Shown here piece by piece: positions 1 to 5,549 of a stretch of 5,590 bases of DNA (within the stretch, counting starts at the first letter, position 1; every line of letters begins with the position of its first letter). The notes below the pieces were generated by a model. It ran no database searches. It worked only from the letters and a program-made list of their open reading frames with translations, and was not told the origin of the DNA. Source of the stretch: Lawsonibacter sp. (lineage in GTDB: Bacteria > Bacillota > Clostridia > Oscillospirales > Oscillospiraceae); the NCBI GenBank assembly GCA_022793355.1, contig JAAWCR010000176.1, positions 1 through 5,590 on the forward strand, read 5' to 3'. A program made the position numbers and the translations under genes.

Positions 1-88
1 AAAATTTATTCAGCTTGGGAACCTTTTTGTTTCTCCTGCGTCAAACCCCTCAGAACCCCAAAACGGGTCTGATGATTACCCCAAACAG

Positions 89-96
89 AAAAGGAG
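89..96 (+). promoter_or_regulatory. Ribosome binding site of the lipoprotein gene
   Basis: AAAAGGAG lies 10 bases before the ATG at 107. The spacing is slightly long but usable, and it supports the chosen start. No convincing -35/-10 pair is visible in positions 1-88, so the promoter may lie further left, outside the window. Confidence 0.75.
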
Positions 97-106
97 TTTA
101 CTTACT

Positions 107-1117
107 ATGAAAAGACGTATCTTTGCGGCGGTCCTTGCCTCCGCCATGGTCCTTTCCCTGGCCGCCTGCGGCGGCGGGAACGGCGGGACCTCCACCTCCA
201 ACCCTGGGAACGGCTCCGACGTAAGCACTATGGGCCCCGGCAGCTCCTCCTCCACCCCCTCCCAGCCGGACGGCAGCGATAGCAACGCCAGCGGTTCCGC
301 CAGCGGCGGCGCCTCCTCCTCAATGGGTTTCGGCAGCTCCAGCGGCGGCGCTTCCTCCCCGGCAGGCTCCGGCAGCGATTCATCCTCCTCCCAGGGGGCG
401 AGCATCTCCCTGAACCGCACCGACGTCACCCTGAAAACCGCCGGCTCCAGCTTCAATCTGCGGTATACCGCTGAGCCCTCCGGCGTAGAGGCCTTCTTCA
501 GTTCCAGCGATGAGAAGGTGGCCACCGTGGATGGAACGGGCAAGGTCACCGCCGTGGCCCCGGGCACCGCCACCATCACTGTGACCCTTGGCAGCGATCT
601 GGCCGAGGCCTCCTGTATCGTCCGGTGCAAGTGGGACGAAGCCTCCCCCGGCGGTTCCAGCAGCTCCGGCGGTTCCAGCAGTTCCAGCAGCTCCGGCAGC
701 TCCTCCGCCTCCAAGGTGAACCTGTCCGATTTCTATACCACCATCACCAGCAAGTATGAGTTCGGCTTCCTGGAGTTGGCCGACAGTTCCCTTCTGGACC
801 AGATGTATGCCGGTCTTAGCGGCGTCAGCGCGGAGCAGATGCTGGTCTATATCGTTCAAATGTCCATGAACAACGGCGAGTTCGGCCTGGTTCAGGTGAA
901 GGACAGCAAGGACGTGGACACCGTCAAGGCCATTTTCCAGGCCCGCATTGACCGCATGTCCGGCTCGGATGGACAGGGCAACCCTGGAGCGTGGTATCCC
1001 GGCCCCACCGAGCAGTGGCTGAATAACTCTCGGGTGGTCTCCAACGGAAATTATGTGATGATGGTGGTTCACGAGAACTGCGATGATATTGTCAACGAAT
1101 TTAACGCCCTGTTCTAA
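107..1117 (+). CDS. Secreted lipoprotein with BIG2 Ig-like domain and C-terminal DUF4358 domain
   Basis: A 336-residue protein exported and anchored as a lipoprotein. Residues 1-20 are a type II signal peptide (basic MKRR, hydrophobic core) ending in the lipobox LAAC, so Cys21 should be lipidated and the rest lie outside the membrane. Residues 22-97 are a Ser/Gly-rich, low-complexity linker. Residues about 98-174 form a bacterial Ig-like (BIG2) domain, with the typical SSSDEKVATVD and GKVTAVAPGTATITV strands. Residues 178-202 are almost pure Ser/Gly. Residues about 205-336 match DUF4358 as I know it: an alpha/beta domain of unknown function common in Clostridia. The start is supported by AAAAGGAG ten bases upstream. 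C170 and C174 lie at the end of the BIG2 domain. The gene precedes an MBOAT/DHHW acylation pair on the same strand, so a role in that envelope process is possible but inferred. No catalytic motif is recognised. Confidence is high for the lipoprotein and BIG2, good for DUF4358. Confidence 0.9.
   Translation: MKRRIFAAVLASAMVLSLAACGGGNGGTSTSNPGNGSDVSTMGPGSSSSTPSQPDGSDSNASGSASGGASSSMGFGSSSGGASSPAGSGSDSSSSQGASISLNRTDVTLKTAGSSFNLRYTAEPSGVEAFFSSSDEKVATVDGTGKVTAVAPGTATITVTLGSDLAEASCIVRCKWDEASPGGSSSSGGSSSSSSSGSSSASKVNLSDFYTTITSKYEFGFLELADSSLLDQMYAGLSGVSAEQMLVYIVQMSMNNGEFGLVQVKDSKDVDTVKAIFQARIDRMSGSDGQGNPGAWYPGPTEQWLNNSRVVSNGNYVMMVVHENCDDIVNEFNALF
302..358 (+). repeat. Direct repeat in the first Ser/Gly linker
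   Basis: AGCGGCGGCGCCTCCTCC (302-319) recurs at 341-358 with one silent base change, both encoding Ser-Gly-Gly-Ala-Ser-Ser. The copies are 39 bases apart, a multiple of three. They fit expansion of the low-complexity linker by duplication. Confidence 0.6.
650..703 (+). repeat. Short tandem repeat encoding the Ser/Gly linker before DUF4358
   Basis: The 18-base unit GGCGGTTCCAGCAGCTCC (650-667) is followed directly by a copy differing at one base (668-685), then a degenerate third unit (686-703). It encodes Gly-Gly-Ser-Ser-Ser-Ser and related Ser/Gly runs between the BIG2 and DUF4358 domains. The unit is a multiple of three, so gain or loss of copies would change spacer length without breaking the frame. 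Confidence 0.8.
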
Positions 1118-1127
1118 ACATTACGCC

Positions 1128-1157
1128 AAACGGCGGACGAAGAATCGTCCGCCGTTT
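1128..1157 (+). terminator. Perfect 13-bp intergenic hairpin, terminator- or attenuator-like
   Basis: AAACGGCGGACGA (1128-1140) pairs perfectly with TCGTCCGCCGTTT (1145-1157) around the four-base loop AGAA. It starts 10 bases after the lipoprotein stop codon and ends five bases before the Shine-Dalgarno of the next gene. The three U residues at its 3' end are part of the stem and are followed by GUAUGAGG, so there is no proper U-tract. It may be a weak or partial terminator that sets the ratio between the lipoprotein and the acyltransferase genes, or a 3'-end stabilising or processing structure. The structure is certain from the sequence; its function is inferred. Confidence 0.6.
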
Positions 1158-1162
1158 GTATG

Positions 1163-1168
1163 AGGAGG
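1163..1168 (+). promoter_or_regulatory. Ribosome binding site deciding the MBOAT start
   Basis: AGGAGG lies six bases before the ATG at 1175. An in-frame ATG at 1160 overlaps the region between the hairpin and this site and has no Shine-Dalgarno of its own, so 1175 is the better start. Confidence 0.85.
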
Positions 1169-1174
1169 TCCCCC

Positions 1175-2578
1175 ATGGTCTTTTCCACCCCCATTTTTAT
1201 GTTTTATTTCCTGGTCCTCACCCTGTTCCTGTACTATACCGTCCCCCGGAGGGGGCGCAACGTGGTGCTGCTGGCCGCCTCTCTCTTCTTCTACTACTGG
1301 GGGGAGCGCGTCTATGTGGCCATCATGTTCCTTTCCACTGCCATTGACTTCACCCACGGACTGCTGGTGGAGCGGTGCAAGGCCAGGGGAAATGATAAGG
1401 GCGCAAAAATGGCGGTGGCCTCCTCCATCGTGTTCAACCTGGCCCTGCTGTGCTTCTTCAAGTACTGGGACTTCATCGCCGGGTCTCTCCAGGCCGCCGG
1501 CCTGAGCTTTATGCCAGTGCTGGGGATCCATCTGCCCATCGGCATCTCTTTCTACACCTTCCAGACCATGAGCTACACCATCGACGTGTATCGGGGGGAC
1601 GCCCGGGCCCAGCGAAATATCCTCAACTTCGGCACCTTTGTCACCCTCTTTCCTCAGCTTATCGCCGGTCCCATCATCAAGTACAAGGATTTGGGGGATC
1701 AGATTAACGAGCGCACCTGCTCCAGCGAAAAATTTGCCTCCGGCGTGCAAATCTTCATGGTGGGTCTGGCCAAAAAGCTGCTCATTGCCAATAACGTGGG
1801 GATGCTGTGGGATAGCTATAAGGCCATGGCCCTGTCCGACCTGACGGTGGCGGGAGCCTGGCTGGGGGTGCTGGCCTTTACCTTCCAGATTTACTTCGAC
1901 TTCTCTGGCTACTCCGACATGGCGGTGGGCCTGGGTCGGATGCTGGGCTTTGAGTTCCTGCCCAACTTCAACTACCCCTATATCGCCAAAAGCATCACCG
2001 AGTTTTGGCGGCGGTGGCACATCTCCCTCAGCACATGGTTCCGGGAGTATCTGTATATCCCCCTGGGCGGCAACCGCCGGGGGAAAGGCCGGCAGATGTT
2101 CAATCTGTTTGTGGTCTGGGCCGCTACCGGCATCTGGCATGGGGCCAACTGGAACTTCCTGTTCTGGGGGCTGTACTTCTTCGTCTTGCTGATGGCGGAA
2201 AAATTCGTTCTGCTGGGGGTTCTGGAGAGAGCCCCGGCCGCTGTGGGCCATGTTTACACCCTGTTTCTGGTTATGGTGAGCTGGGCCGTTTTCGCCATTG
2301 AGGACCTGGGGCAGCTGGGGGGCTATCTGAAGGTCATGTTCGGCCTGGGGGGCGTCCCCCTGGCGGACGGTGCCTTTGGTTACTATTTGACCAGCTATCT
2401 GCCCACCCTCTGCGTGGCGGCGCTGGCCTCCACGCCCCTGGGCGCGGCGGCCTACCGCCGCCTGGGAACCGCGGCTAAGCAGGTCGCCTGTACCCTGCTG
2501 GTGGCCGGGGGGCTGGTGGTGTGCACCGCCTACCTGGTGGCCGGCACCTACAATCCCTTCCTCTACTTCAACTTCTAA
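1175..2578 (+). CDS. MBOAT family membrane-bound O-acyltransferase (AlgI/DltB-like)
   Basis: A 467-residue polytopic membrane protein predicted to move an acyl group, usually acetyl, across the membrane for O-acylation of an extracellular glycan. Hydrophobic helices run nearly throughout, starting at about residues 3-22. Family landmarks appear in order: PIGISFYTF (121-129), FPQLIAGP (159-166), FDFSGYSDMAVG (241-252), FWRRWHISLSTWFREYLY (from 277, conserved His282), and GIWHGANW with the His322 that corresponds to the family's catalytic histidine. Length is normal for bacterial AlgI-type members. The start at 1175 is chosen from its Shine-Dalgarno; an upstream in-frame ATG at 1160 would add only five residues. 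A DHHW protein follows after 12 bases, the usual partner arrangement, so the two are almost certainly co-transcribed. The acceptor glycan cannot be told: no polysaccharide or dlt genes are present. Not DltB itself, since dltA, dltC and dltD are absent. Confidence 0.95.
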   Translation: MVFSTPIFMFYFLVLTLFLYYTVPRRGRNVVLLAASLFFYYWGERVYVAIMFLSTAIDFTHGLLVERCKARGNDKGAKMAVASSIVFNLALLCFFKYWDFIAGSLQAAGLSFMPVLGIHLPIGISFYTFQTMSYTIDVYRGDARAQRNILNFGTFVTLFPQLIAGPIIKYKDLGDQINERTCSSEKFASGVQIFMVGLAKKLLIANNVGMLWDSYKAMALSDLTVAGAWLGVLAFTFQIYFDFSGYSDMAVGLGRMLGFEFLPNFNYPYIAKSITEFWRRWHISLSTWFREYLYIPLGGNRRGKGRQMFNLFVVWAATGIWHGANWNFLFWGLYFFVLLMAEKFVLLGVLERAPAAVGHVYTLFLVMVSWAVFAIEDLGQLGGYLKVMFGLGGVPLADGAFGYYLTSYLPTLCVAALASTPLGAAAYRRLGTAAKQVACTLLVAGGLVVCTAYLVAGTYNPFLYFNF

Positions 2579-2583
2579 GGAGG
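2577..2583 (+). promoter_or_regulatory. Ribosome binding site of the DHHW gene overlapping the MBOAT stop codon
   Basis: AAGGAGG begins inside the TAA stop of the MBOAT gene and lies seven bases before the ATG at 2591. The overlap points to tight co-expression and possible translational coupling. Confidence 0.85.
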
Positions 2584-2590
2584 CACAGAC

Positions 2591-3709
2591 ATGTCGAAAA
2601 AATTCAGCCTATTCCTCTCCACCCTGTTCTGCGCCTTCATCGGTGGAGTAGCCATTGTCAGTCTGTTGCTGCCGGACAAGGATTTTTCTCCCCTGGAAAA
2701 CCGCTTTTTAAAAAAGCCCCCAAAGCTGTCGGTGGAGAGCCTGACCGATGGAAAGTTCATGGAGGACGCTGAGGACTATGTATCCGACCATATCATGGGG
2801 CGGGACTTCTGGGTGGCCGCCAAGGCCTGGAGCGAGCGGCTGTCCGGCAAGAAGGAGAACGAGGGGGTCTACTTCGGGAAGCAGGACACCCTGATCAACC
2901 GGGTAAAGGACCCCAACCCGGACAAGCTGAAAAAAGATATGGGCTATGTGGACGACCTGGTGGGCAGCGTGTCCGTGCCGGTGTACTTCGGGCTAATTCC
3001 CTCTGCCGCCGAAATCTGGAAGGACCGCCTGCCGGAAGGAGCCCCCACCGCCGATGAAAAGGCAATTATCGACCAGCTGTATTTCTCCACCGGGGCCTCC
3101 ACCATCGACCTGTACGGGGCCCTGAACGCCCACGGCGGGGAGGATATCTACTACCGCACCGACCACCATTGGACCAGCCTGGGGGCCTTCTATGGGGCCA
3201 ACGCCATCCTTGAGGCCCTGGGTATGGAGCCCCTGAAGCTGGAGGACTATGAAAAAACCACCGTTACCCGCCAGTTTAACGGCACCAGCTTCTCCACCTC
3301 CGGAGTGCGCTGGCTGTCCCCTGACACCATCGACACTTATGTTCCCGACGAGGGGATCAAGGTGACCTCCTGGTTTAAGGGTATCCCTGAAGAGGGCAGT
3401 CTCTATGTGGATAGCTATCTGGACGTGAAGGACAAGTATTCCTATTTTCTTGGCGGGCGTCAGCCCCTGTGCGTGGTGGAGAAGGAGGGCAGCGAAGGCC
3501 CCAAGGTGCTGGTCATTCGAGACTCCTACTCCGATTCCCTCGCCCCCTTCCTGACGGAGCGCTTCTCTCAGGTCCATCTTTTTGACCCCCGGGATAACCT
3601 GACCAGCGTTAAAAACTACGTCGAGGACCATAACATCGACGTCGTTGTCGTGCTGTACAGCTTCGCCAACTTCGCCATTGACCAGAACCTGTTTGTTCTC
3701 GCCCGATAA
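2591..3709 (+). CDS. DHHW family protein, AlgJ/AlgX-like extracellular acyltransferase partner of MBOAT
   Basis: A 372-residue protein with one N-terminal hydrophobic segment (about residues 5-27), a signal anchor or uncleaved signal, placing the rest outside the cell. After it comes the typical ENRFL-KKPP region (36-44) and an SGNH-hydrolase-like domain. DHHW is at 191-194, so Asp191 and His193 match the Asp and His of the DxHW motif in AlgJ/AlgX. VLVIRDSYSDSLAPF (306-320) contains Ser312, the expected nucleophile, so all three catalytic positions appear present. The family role is to take the acyl group delivered by the MBOAT and place it on a polysaccharide or wall polymer. The gene follows the MBOAT gene by 12 bases and ends four bases before the terminator stem, closing the operon. 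It could instead be a deacetylase-like SGNH enzyme, but the pairing argues for transfer. The substrate is unknown. Confidence 0.9.
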   Translation: MSKKFSLFLSTLFCAFIGGVAIVSLLLPDKDFSPLENRFLKKPPKLSVESLTDGKFMEDAEDYVSDHIMGRDFWVAAKAWSERLSGKKENEGVYFGKQDTLINRVKDPNPDKLKKDMGYVDDLVGSVSVPVYFGLIPSAAEIWKDRLPEGAPTADEKAIIDQLYFSTGASTIDLYGALNAHGGEDIYYRTDHHWTSLGAFYGANAILEALGMEPLKLEDYEKTTVTRQFNGTSFSTSGVRWLSPDTIDTYVPDEGIKVTSWFKGIPEEGSLYVDSYLDVKDKYSYFLGGRQPLCVVEKEGSEGPKVLVIRDSYSDSLAPFLTERFSQVHLFDPRDNLTSVKNYVEDHNIDVVVVLYSFANFAIDQNLFVLAR

Positions 3710-3713
3710 AAGA

Positions 3714-3755
3714 AACCGCCTGGAGCCGTGCGTCTCCAGGCGGTTGTGCATTTTT
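3714..3755. terminator. Bidirectional intrinsic terminator between convergent operons
   Basis: AACCGCCTGGAG (3714-3725) pairs perfectly with CTCCAGGCGGTT (3734-3745) around an eight-base loop. On the plus strand it is followed, after GTGCA, by TTTTT (3751-3755). On the minus strand it is followed by TTTCTTTTAT. It can therefore end both the plus-strand acylation operon and the minus-strand membrane protein operon. The plus-strand T run overlaps the complement of the minus-strand stop codon at 3754-3756. Confidence 0.85.
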
Positions 3756-4203
3756 ACTCCAAATCCTCAATTCGCATCCGCTTCAGGTCCTCATAGGTGT
3801 CCTGGCGGCCCTTATAGTGCAGCCAGATGCCGCCGAACACCGCCGTGGGGATGTTGGTCACCAGGAAAACAACACCGGCGGCGATCAAAGTCCTGGGGTG
3901 GAAGTCCATCTCTACCCGCTCTTGTACCACAGGCCCCTCCTGGGCAGGTATTTCCTGCCCGCTGGCACTCACAACAGAGTTCCCTCCCCCGCCAATCACG
4001 ACGCCGCGAGCAAGGCCAAACGCGGCCAAGCTGAGCGTCAGCAGTAGGGACAGCGCCAAAGTAATTCCCGGCAGAATCAGTCCCAGCTTCACGCTTTTTC
4101 TGCACAGCCACACTTGAAGGGCCACCAGCAGGGCGACGGGCACCAGCATAAACAGTATGGGGATCAGCGTAAGCGCAAGAATCGTCACGAAATTCGTTGC
4201 CAT
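3754..4203 (-). CDS. Hypothetical three-helix membrane protein
   Basis: A 149-residue integral membrane protein of no recognised family. Three hydrophobic helices lie at about residues 5-34, 40-64 and 105-130. Basic residues R35, K36 and K39 between the first two helices suggest that loop is cytoplasmic, which puts the N terminus and the 65-104 loop outside and the charged tail (KGRQDTYEDLKRMRIEDLE, 131-149) inside. The external loop starts with a glycine run and is polar and acidic. The start at 4203 is preceded by GAGAGG with nine bases of spacing; a longer reading frame extending to 4503 is discarded because its extra part overlaps the upstream gene in another frame. It lies 17 bases after the DUF2089 gene and surely shares its promoter. 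A role as membrane partner or target of that DNA-binding-like protein is possible but unproven. High confidence that it is a gene, none on function. Confidence 0.8.
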   Translation of the reverse strand: MATNFVTILALTLIPILFMLVPVALLVALQVWLCRKSVKLGLILPGITLALSLLLTLSLAAFGLARGVVIGGGGNSVVSASGQEIPAQEGPVVQERVEMDFHPRTLIAAGVVFLVTNIPTAVFGGIWLHYKGRQDTYEDLKRMRIEDLE

Positions 4204-4212
4204 AAAATCCAT

Positions 4213-4218
4213 CCTCTC
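4213..4218 (-). promoter_or_regulatory. Ribosome binding site deciding the membrane protein start
   Basis: On the minus strand GAGAGG precedes the ATG at 4203 by nine bases. An in-frame ATG at 4212 directly abuts this site and would have no spacing, so the MATNF start is preferred. Confidence 0.65.
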
Positions 4219-4220
4219 AT

Positions 4221-4526
4221 TTACGGAACCCCCTGGCTCCGTGTTTTCTTGTACGCGGCAATTAAAACCTTTGCCGTGTCCAAATCCAGCTTCTCGTTCA
4301 TAGCCAGCCGCTTGATGGTGGCGATATAGGGGTCGGCGGCGGTGTCCTCCACCAGCTTGATTTTCTGAATCAGCCGGTCCAACCGCAGGCGGACCGTGGG
4401 GTAGGTCACGCCGTACTGCCCGGCCACCTCCTTCAGCGACCCGGAGGCCAGGATGAACCGTTTGATGAAGGCCACGTCCTCCTCTTCCAGCCCGGCCATC
4501 CATTCAGGCAGCAGTTCCATTGGCAT
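4221..4526 (-). CDS. DUF2089-type helix-turn-helix protein lacking the zinc ribbon
   Basis: A 101-residue protein, predicted cytoplasmic. Residues about 5-57 match the C-terminal part of the DUF2089 family: LPEWMAGLEEEDVAFIKRF, then a helix-turn-helix-like stretch (29-52, SLKEVAGQYGVTYPTVRLRL) with the family's YPTVR-x-RLD pattern. As I know the family, members often carry an N-terminal CxxC zinc ribbon; here there is none and no cysteine at all. Residues 59-98 are a charged, helical tail containing LAMNEKLDLDTAKVLIAAYKK. Start 4526 follows AAAGGAGG with seven bases of spacing. A longer reading from 4580 would overlap the promoter and is rejected. It heads a two-gene unit with a membrane protein behind a strong promoter that carries a palindrome, so autoregulation is an attractive inference. 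DNA binding is suggested by the fold, not shown. It could also act only through protein contacts. Confidence 0.85.
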   Translation of the reverse strand: MPMELLPEWMAGLEEEDVAFIKRFILASGSLKEVAGQYGVTYPTVRLRLDRLIQKIKLVEDTAADPYIATIKRLAMNEKLDLDTAKVLIAAYKKTRSQGVP

Positions 4527-4533
4527 AGGCGGT

Positions 4534-4541
4534 CCTCCTTT
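4534..4541 (-). promoter_or_regulatory. Ribosome binding site deciding the DUF2089 protein start
   Basis: On the minus strand AAAGGAGG lies seven bases before the ATG at 4526, near the ideal spacing. This fixes the start inside a longer open frame. Confidence 0.85.
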
Positions 4542-4551
4542 CTGTATTTTC

Positions 4552-4580
4552 ATTATACGCTTTAATATTATTAAAGTCAA
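4552..4580 (-). promoter_or_regulatory. Sigma-A type promoter of the DUF2089/membrane protein operon
   Basis: On the minus strand TTGACT (4580-4575) is separated by exactly 17 bases from TATAAT (4557-4552): a perfect -10, one mismatch in the -35, optimal spacing. The start of transcription should fall near 4545, giving a leader of about 19 bases that holds the ribosome binding site. The region is strikingly AT-rich against its GC-rich surroundings. Confidence 0.9.
4560..4576. promoter_or_regulatory. Candidate operator: palindrome filling the promoter spacer
   Basis: CTTTAATAATATTAAAG (minus strand) has two perfect 8-base arms, CTTTAATA and TATTAAAG, around a single central base. It covers nearly the whole spacer and touches the last two bases of the -35 element. 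A repressor bound here would block RNA polymerase. The first candidate is the DUF2089 protein encoded downstream; an unlinked regulator is equally possible. Confidence 0.6.
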
Positions 4581-4606
4581 GCCTTAATTTTATTTTTTGT
4601 TTTATT

Positions 4607-4635
4607 AAAAAATATCCCGCCTCAAGGGCGGGATA
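4607..4635 (-). terminator. Intrinsic terminator of the EamA transporter gene
   Basis: TATCCCGCC and GGCGGGATA (4613-4621 and 4627-4635) form a perfect 9-bp stem around a five-base loop. On the minus strand the stem is followed at once by six T residues (4612-4607). It begins 13 bases after the transporter stop codon and ends 26 bases before the -35 of the next promoter, insulating the two transcription units. Confidence 0.9.
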
Positions 4636-4648
4636 CTGAAGCGTACCG

Positions 4649-5533
4649 TTACGTCTTATTCCTTAAAAAAGAAAATTTGGTTTCGGAGCAAACTACGGCC
4701 ACAAAGATAAGGGCAAAGCCCGCCAGCAGCCGGCCGGTAACCTCGTCGCCGTAAAAAAGCACAGAGGAGGCCACACCGAACACCGACTCCAGGGAGAGAA
4801 TCACCGACGCAGAGGCAGGGTCAGACCAGACCTGCCCCACGTTCTGAAAGAGCAGGGCCACGGTGGTGGCCATGACACACAGGTAAACCATGGGCAGGAG
4901 GATGGCCGGGTCGGTGAGGGCGGCGGCGGGGAAGGTCTCGGTGCAGGCCCCGCACACCCAGGCGTAGAGGGCGGCAAAGGCGAACTGGAGCACGGTGAGC
5001 AGGGTAATATCCTTCCCCGGTGACACCTTAGCCACCGCCACAATATGGCTGGCGTAAAATATCGCGCATACCAGGGTGAGCCCGTCGCCAGCGTTGACGG
5101 TCAGGTCCCCGTTGAGGGAGACCAGCCCCACCCCCGTCACACACAGCAGGGCGGCGGCGATGTTATACCGGTCGGGCCGGATCCTCACCACCGCCCAGGT
5201 GAGAAAGGGGACAATAACGCAGTACACCGCCGTCAGAAAAGCGTTTTTGGAGGGGGTGGTCAAGGCCAGGCCGAAGGTCTGCACCGAGTAGGCCAGGAAC
5301 AGAAGTCCGCCAATCACCGCCCCCCGCCACAGGTAGTCGGGGGTAAACCGGCTCCACTTCTTCCAGCAAATCAGGGCCAGCAGCACCGCTCCGGCGGTAA
5401 ACCGAATCGCCAGCAGAAAGAACACAGGCATCACATCCAGGGCGTTTTTCATGATAAAGAAGGAGGTGCCCCAGATAAGGGCGGCGGCAAAGAGCATAGG
5501 CTTGGCCAAAAGGCGCATGGTTTTGGGGGACAT
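4649..5533 (-). CDS. EamA-family (DMT superfamily) transporter
   Basis: A 294-residue, ten-helix inner membrane permease made of two EamA repeats (about residues 12-140 and 148-284). Family marks are AALIWGTSFFIMKNAL (17-32) at the first helix, the TTPSKNAFLTAVYCVIVPF stretch (92-110) in the first repeat, and the matching ASASVILSLESVFGVASS stretch (230-247) with GDEVTGRLLAGF in the second. Length is typical. DMT proteins of this kind export or import metabolites such as amino acids or nucleotides; the substrate cannot be read from the sequence. Possible starts are TTG 5542, ATG 5539 and ATG 5533; 5533 is chosen because the GGAG at 5543-5546 lies nine bases away, while 5539 leaves only three. 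It is a single-gene unit with its own terminator. No functional link to its neighbours is apparent. Confidence 0.92.
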   Translation of the reverse strand: MSPKTMRLLAKPMLFAAALIWGTSFFIMKNALDVMPVFFLLAIRFTAGAVLLALICWKKWSRFTPDYLWRGAVIGGLLFLAYSVQTFGLALTTPSKNAFLTAVYCVIVPFLTWAVVRIRPDRYNIAAALLCVTGVGLVSLNGDLTVNAGDGLTLVCAIFYASHIVAVAKVSPGKDITLLTVLQFAFAALYAWVCGACTETFPAAALTDPAILLPMVYLCVMATTVALLFQNVGQVWSDPASASVILSLESVFGVASSVLFYGDEVTGRLLAGFALIFVAVVCSETKFSFLRNKT

Positions 5534-5542
5534 TGGCATCAA

Positions 5543-5547
5543 CTCCA
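5543..5547 (-). promoter_or_regulatory. Ribosome binding site of the EamA transporter
   Basis: TGGAG on the minus strand lies nine bases before the ATG at 5533. It is weaker than the other sites in this window, but it favours this start over two nearby in-frame alternatives. The promoter for this gene is not clear in the 43 bases left before the window edge. Confidence 0.55.
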
Positions 5548-5549
5548 GA

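Noticed and set aside
1..88. Promoter for the lipoprotein gene
   Set aside because: Several AT-rich hexamers exist, but none pairs with a credible -35 or -10 at 16-18 base spacing, so none is called.
380..1072. Long minus-strand open frame opposite the lipoprotein gene
   Set aside because: Its Gly/Ala repeat protein is simply the complement of the Ser/Gly repeat codons. The plus-strand frame has a signal peptide, lipobox and known domains.
1160..1174. Upstream in-frame ATG at 1160 as the MBOAT start
   Set aside because: It lies before the AGGAGG site rather than after it and would add MRRSP, part of which is the translated Shine-Dalgarno.
1121..2251. A 376-codon open frame on the minus strand opposite the MBOAT gene
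   Set aside because: It is an antisense shadow created by GC-rich codon use. Its product is low-complexity (Gly, His, Gln, Pro rich), has no family features, and lies over a gene with clear conserved motifs.
2993..3751. 252-codon minus-strand open frame opposite the DHHW gene
   Set aside because: It overlaps the terminator and the DHHW catalytic region in antisense, and shows no recognisable protein features.
3942..3960. Perfect 7-bp hairpin GGGCAGG / CCTGCCC with a five-base loop
   Set aside because: It lies inside the membrane protein coding region, has no U-tract on either strand, and is short enough to arise by chance in GC-rich DNA.
4204..4503. N-terminal extension of the three-helix membrane protein up to 4503
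   Set aside because: The extra 100 residues are an out-of-frame reading of the DUF2089 gene, with Arg/Gly-rich composition. The start at 4203 has its own ribosome binding site.
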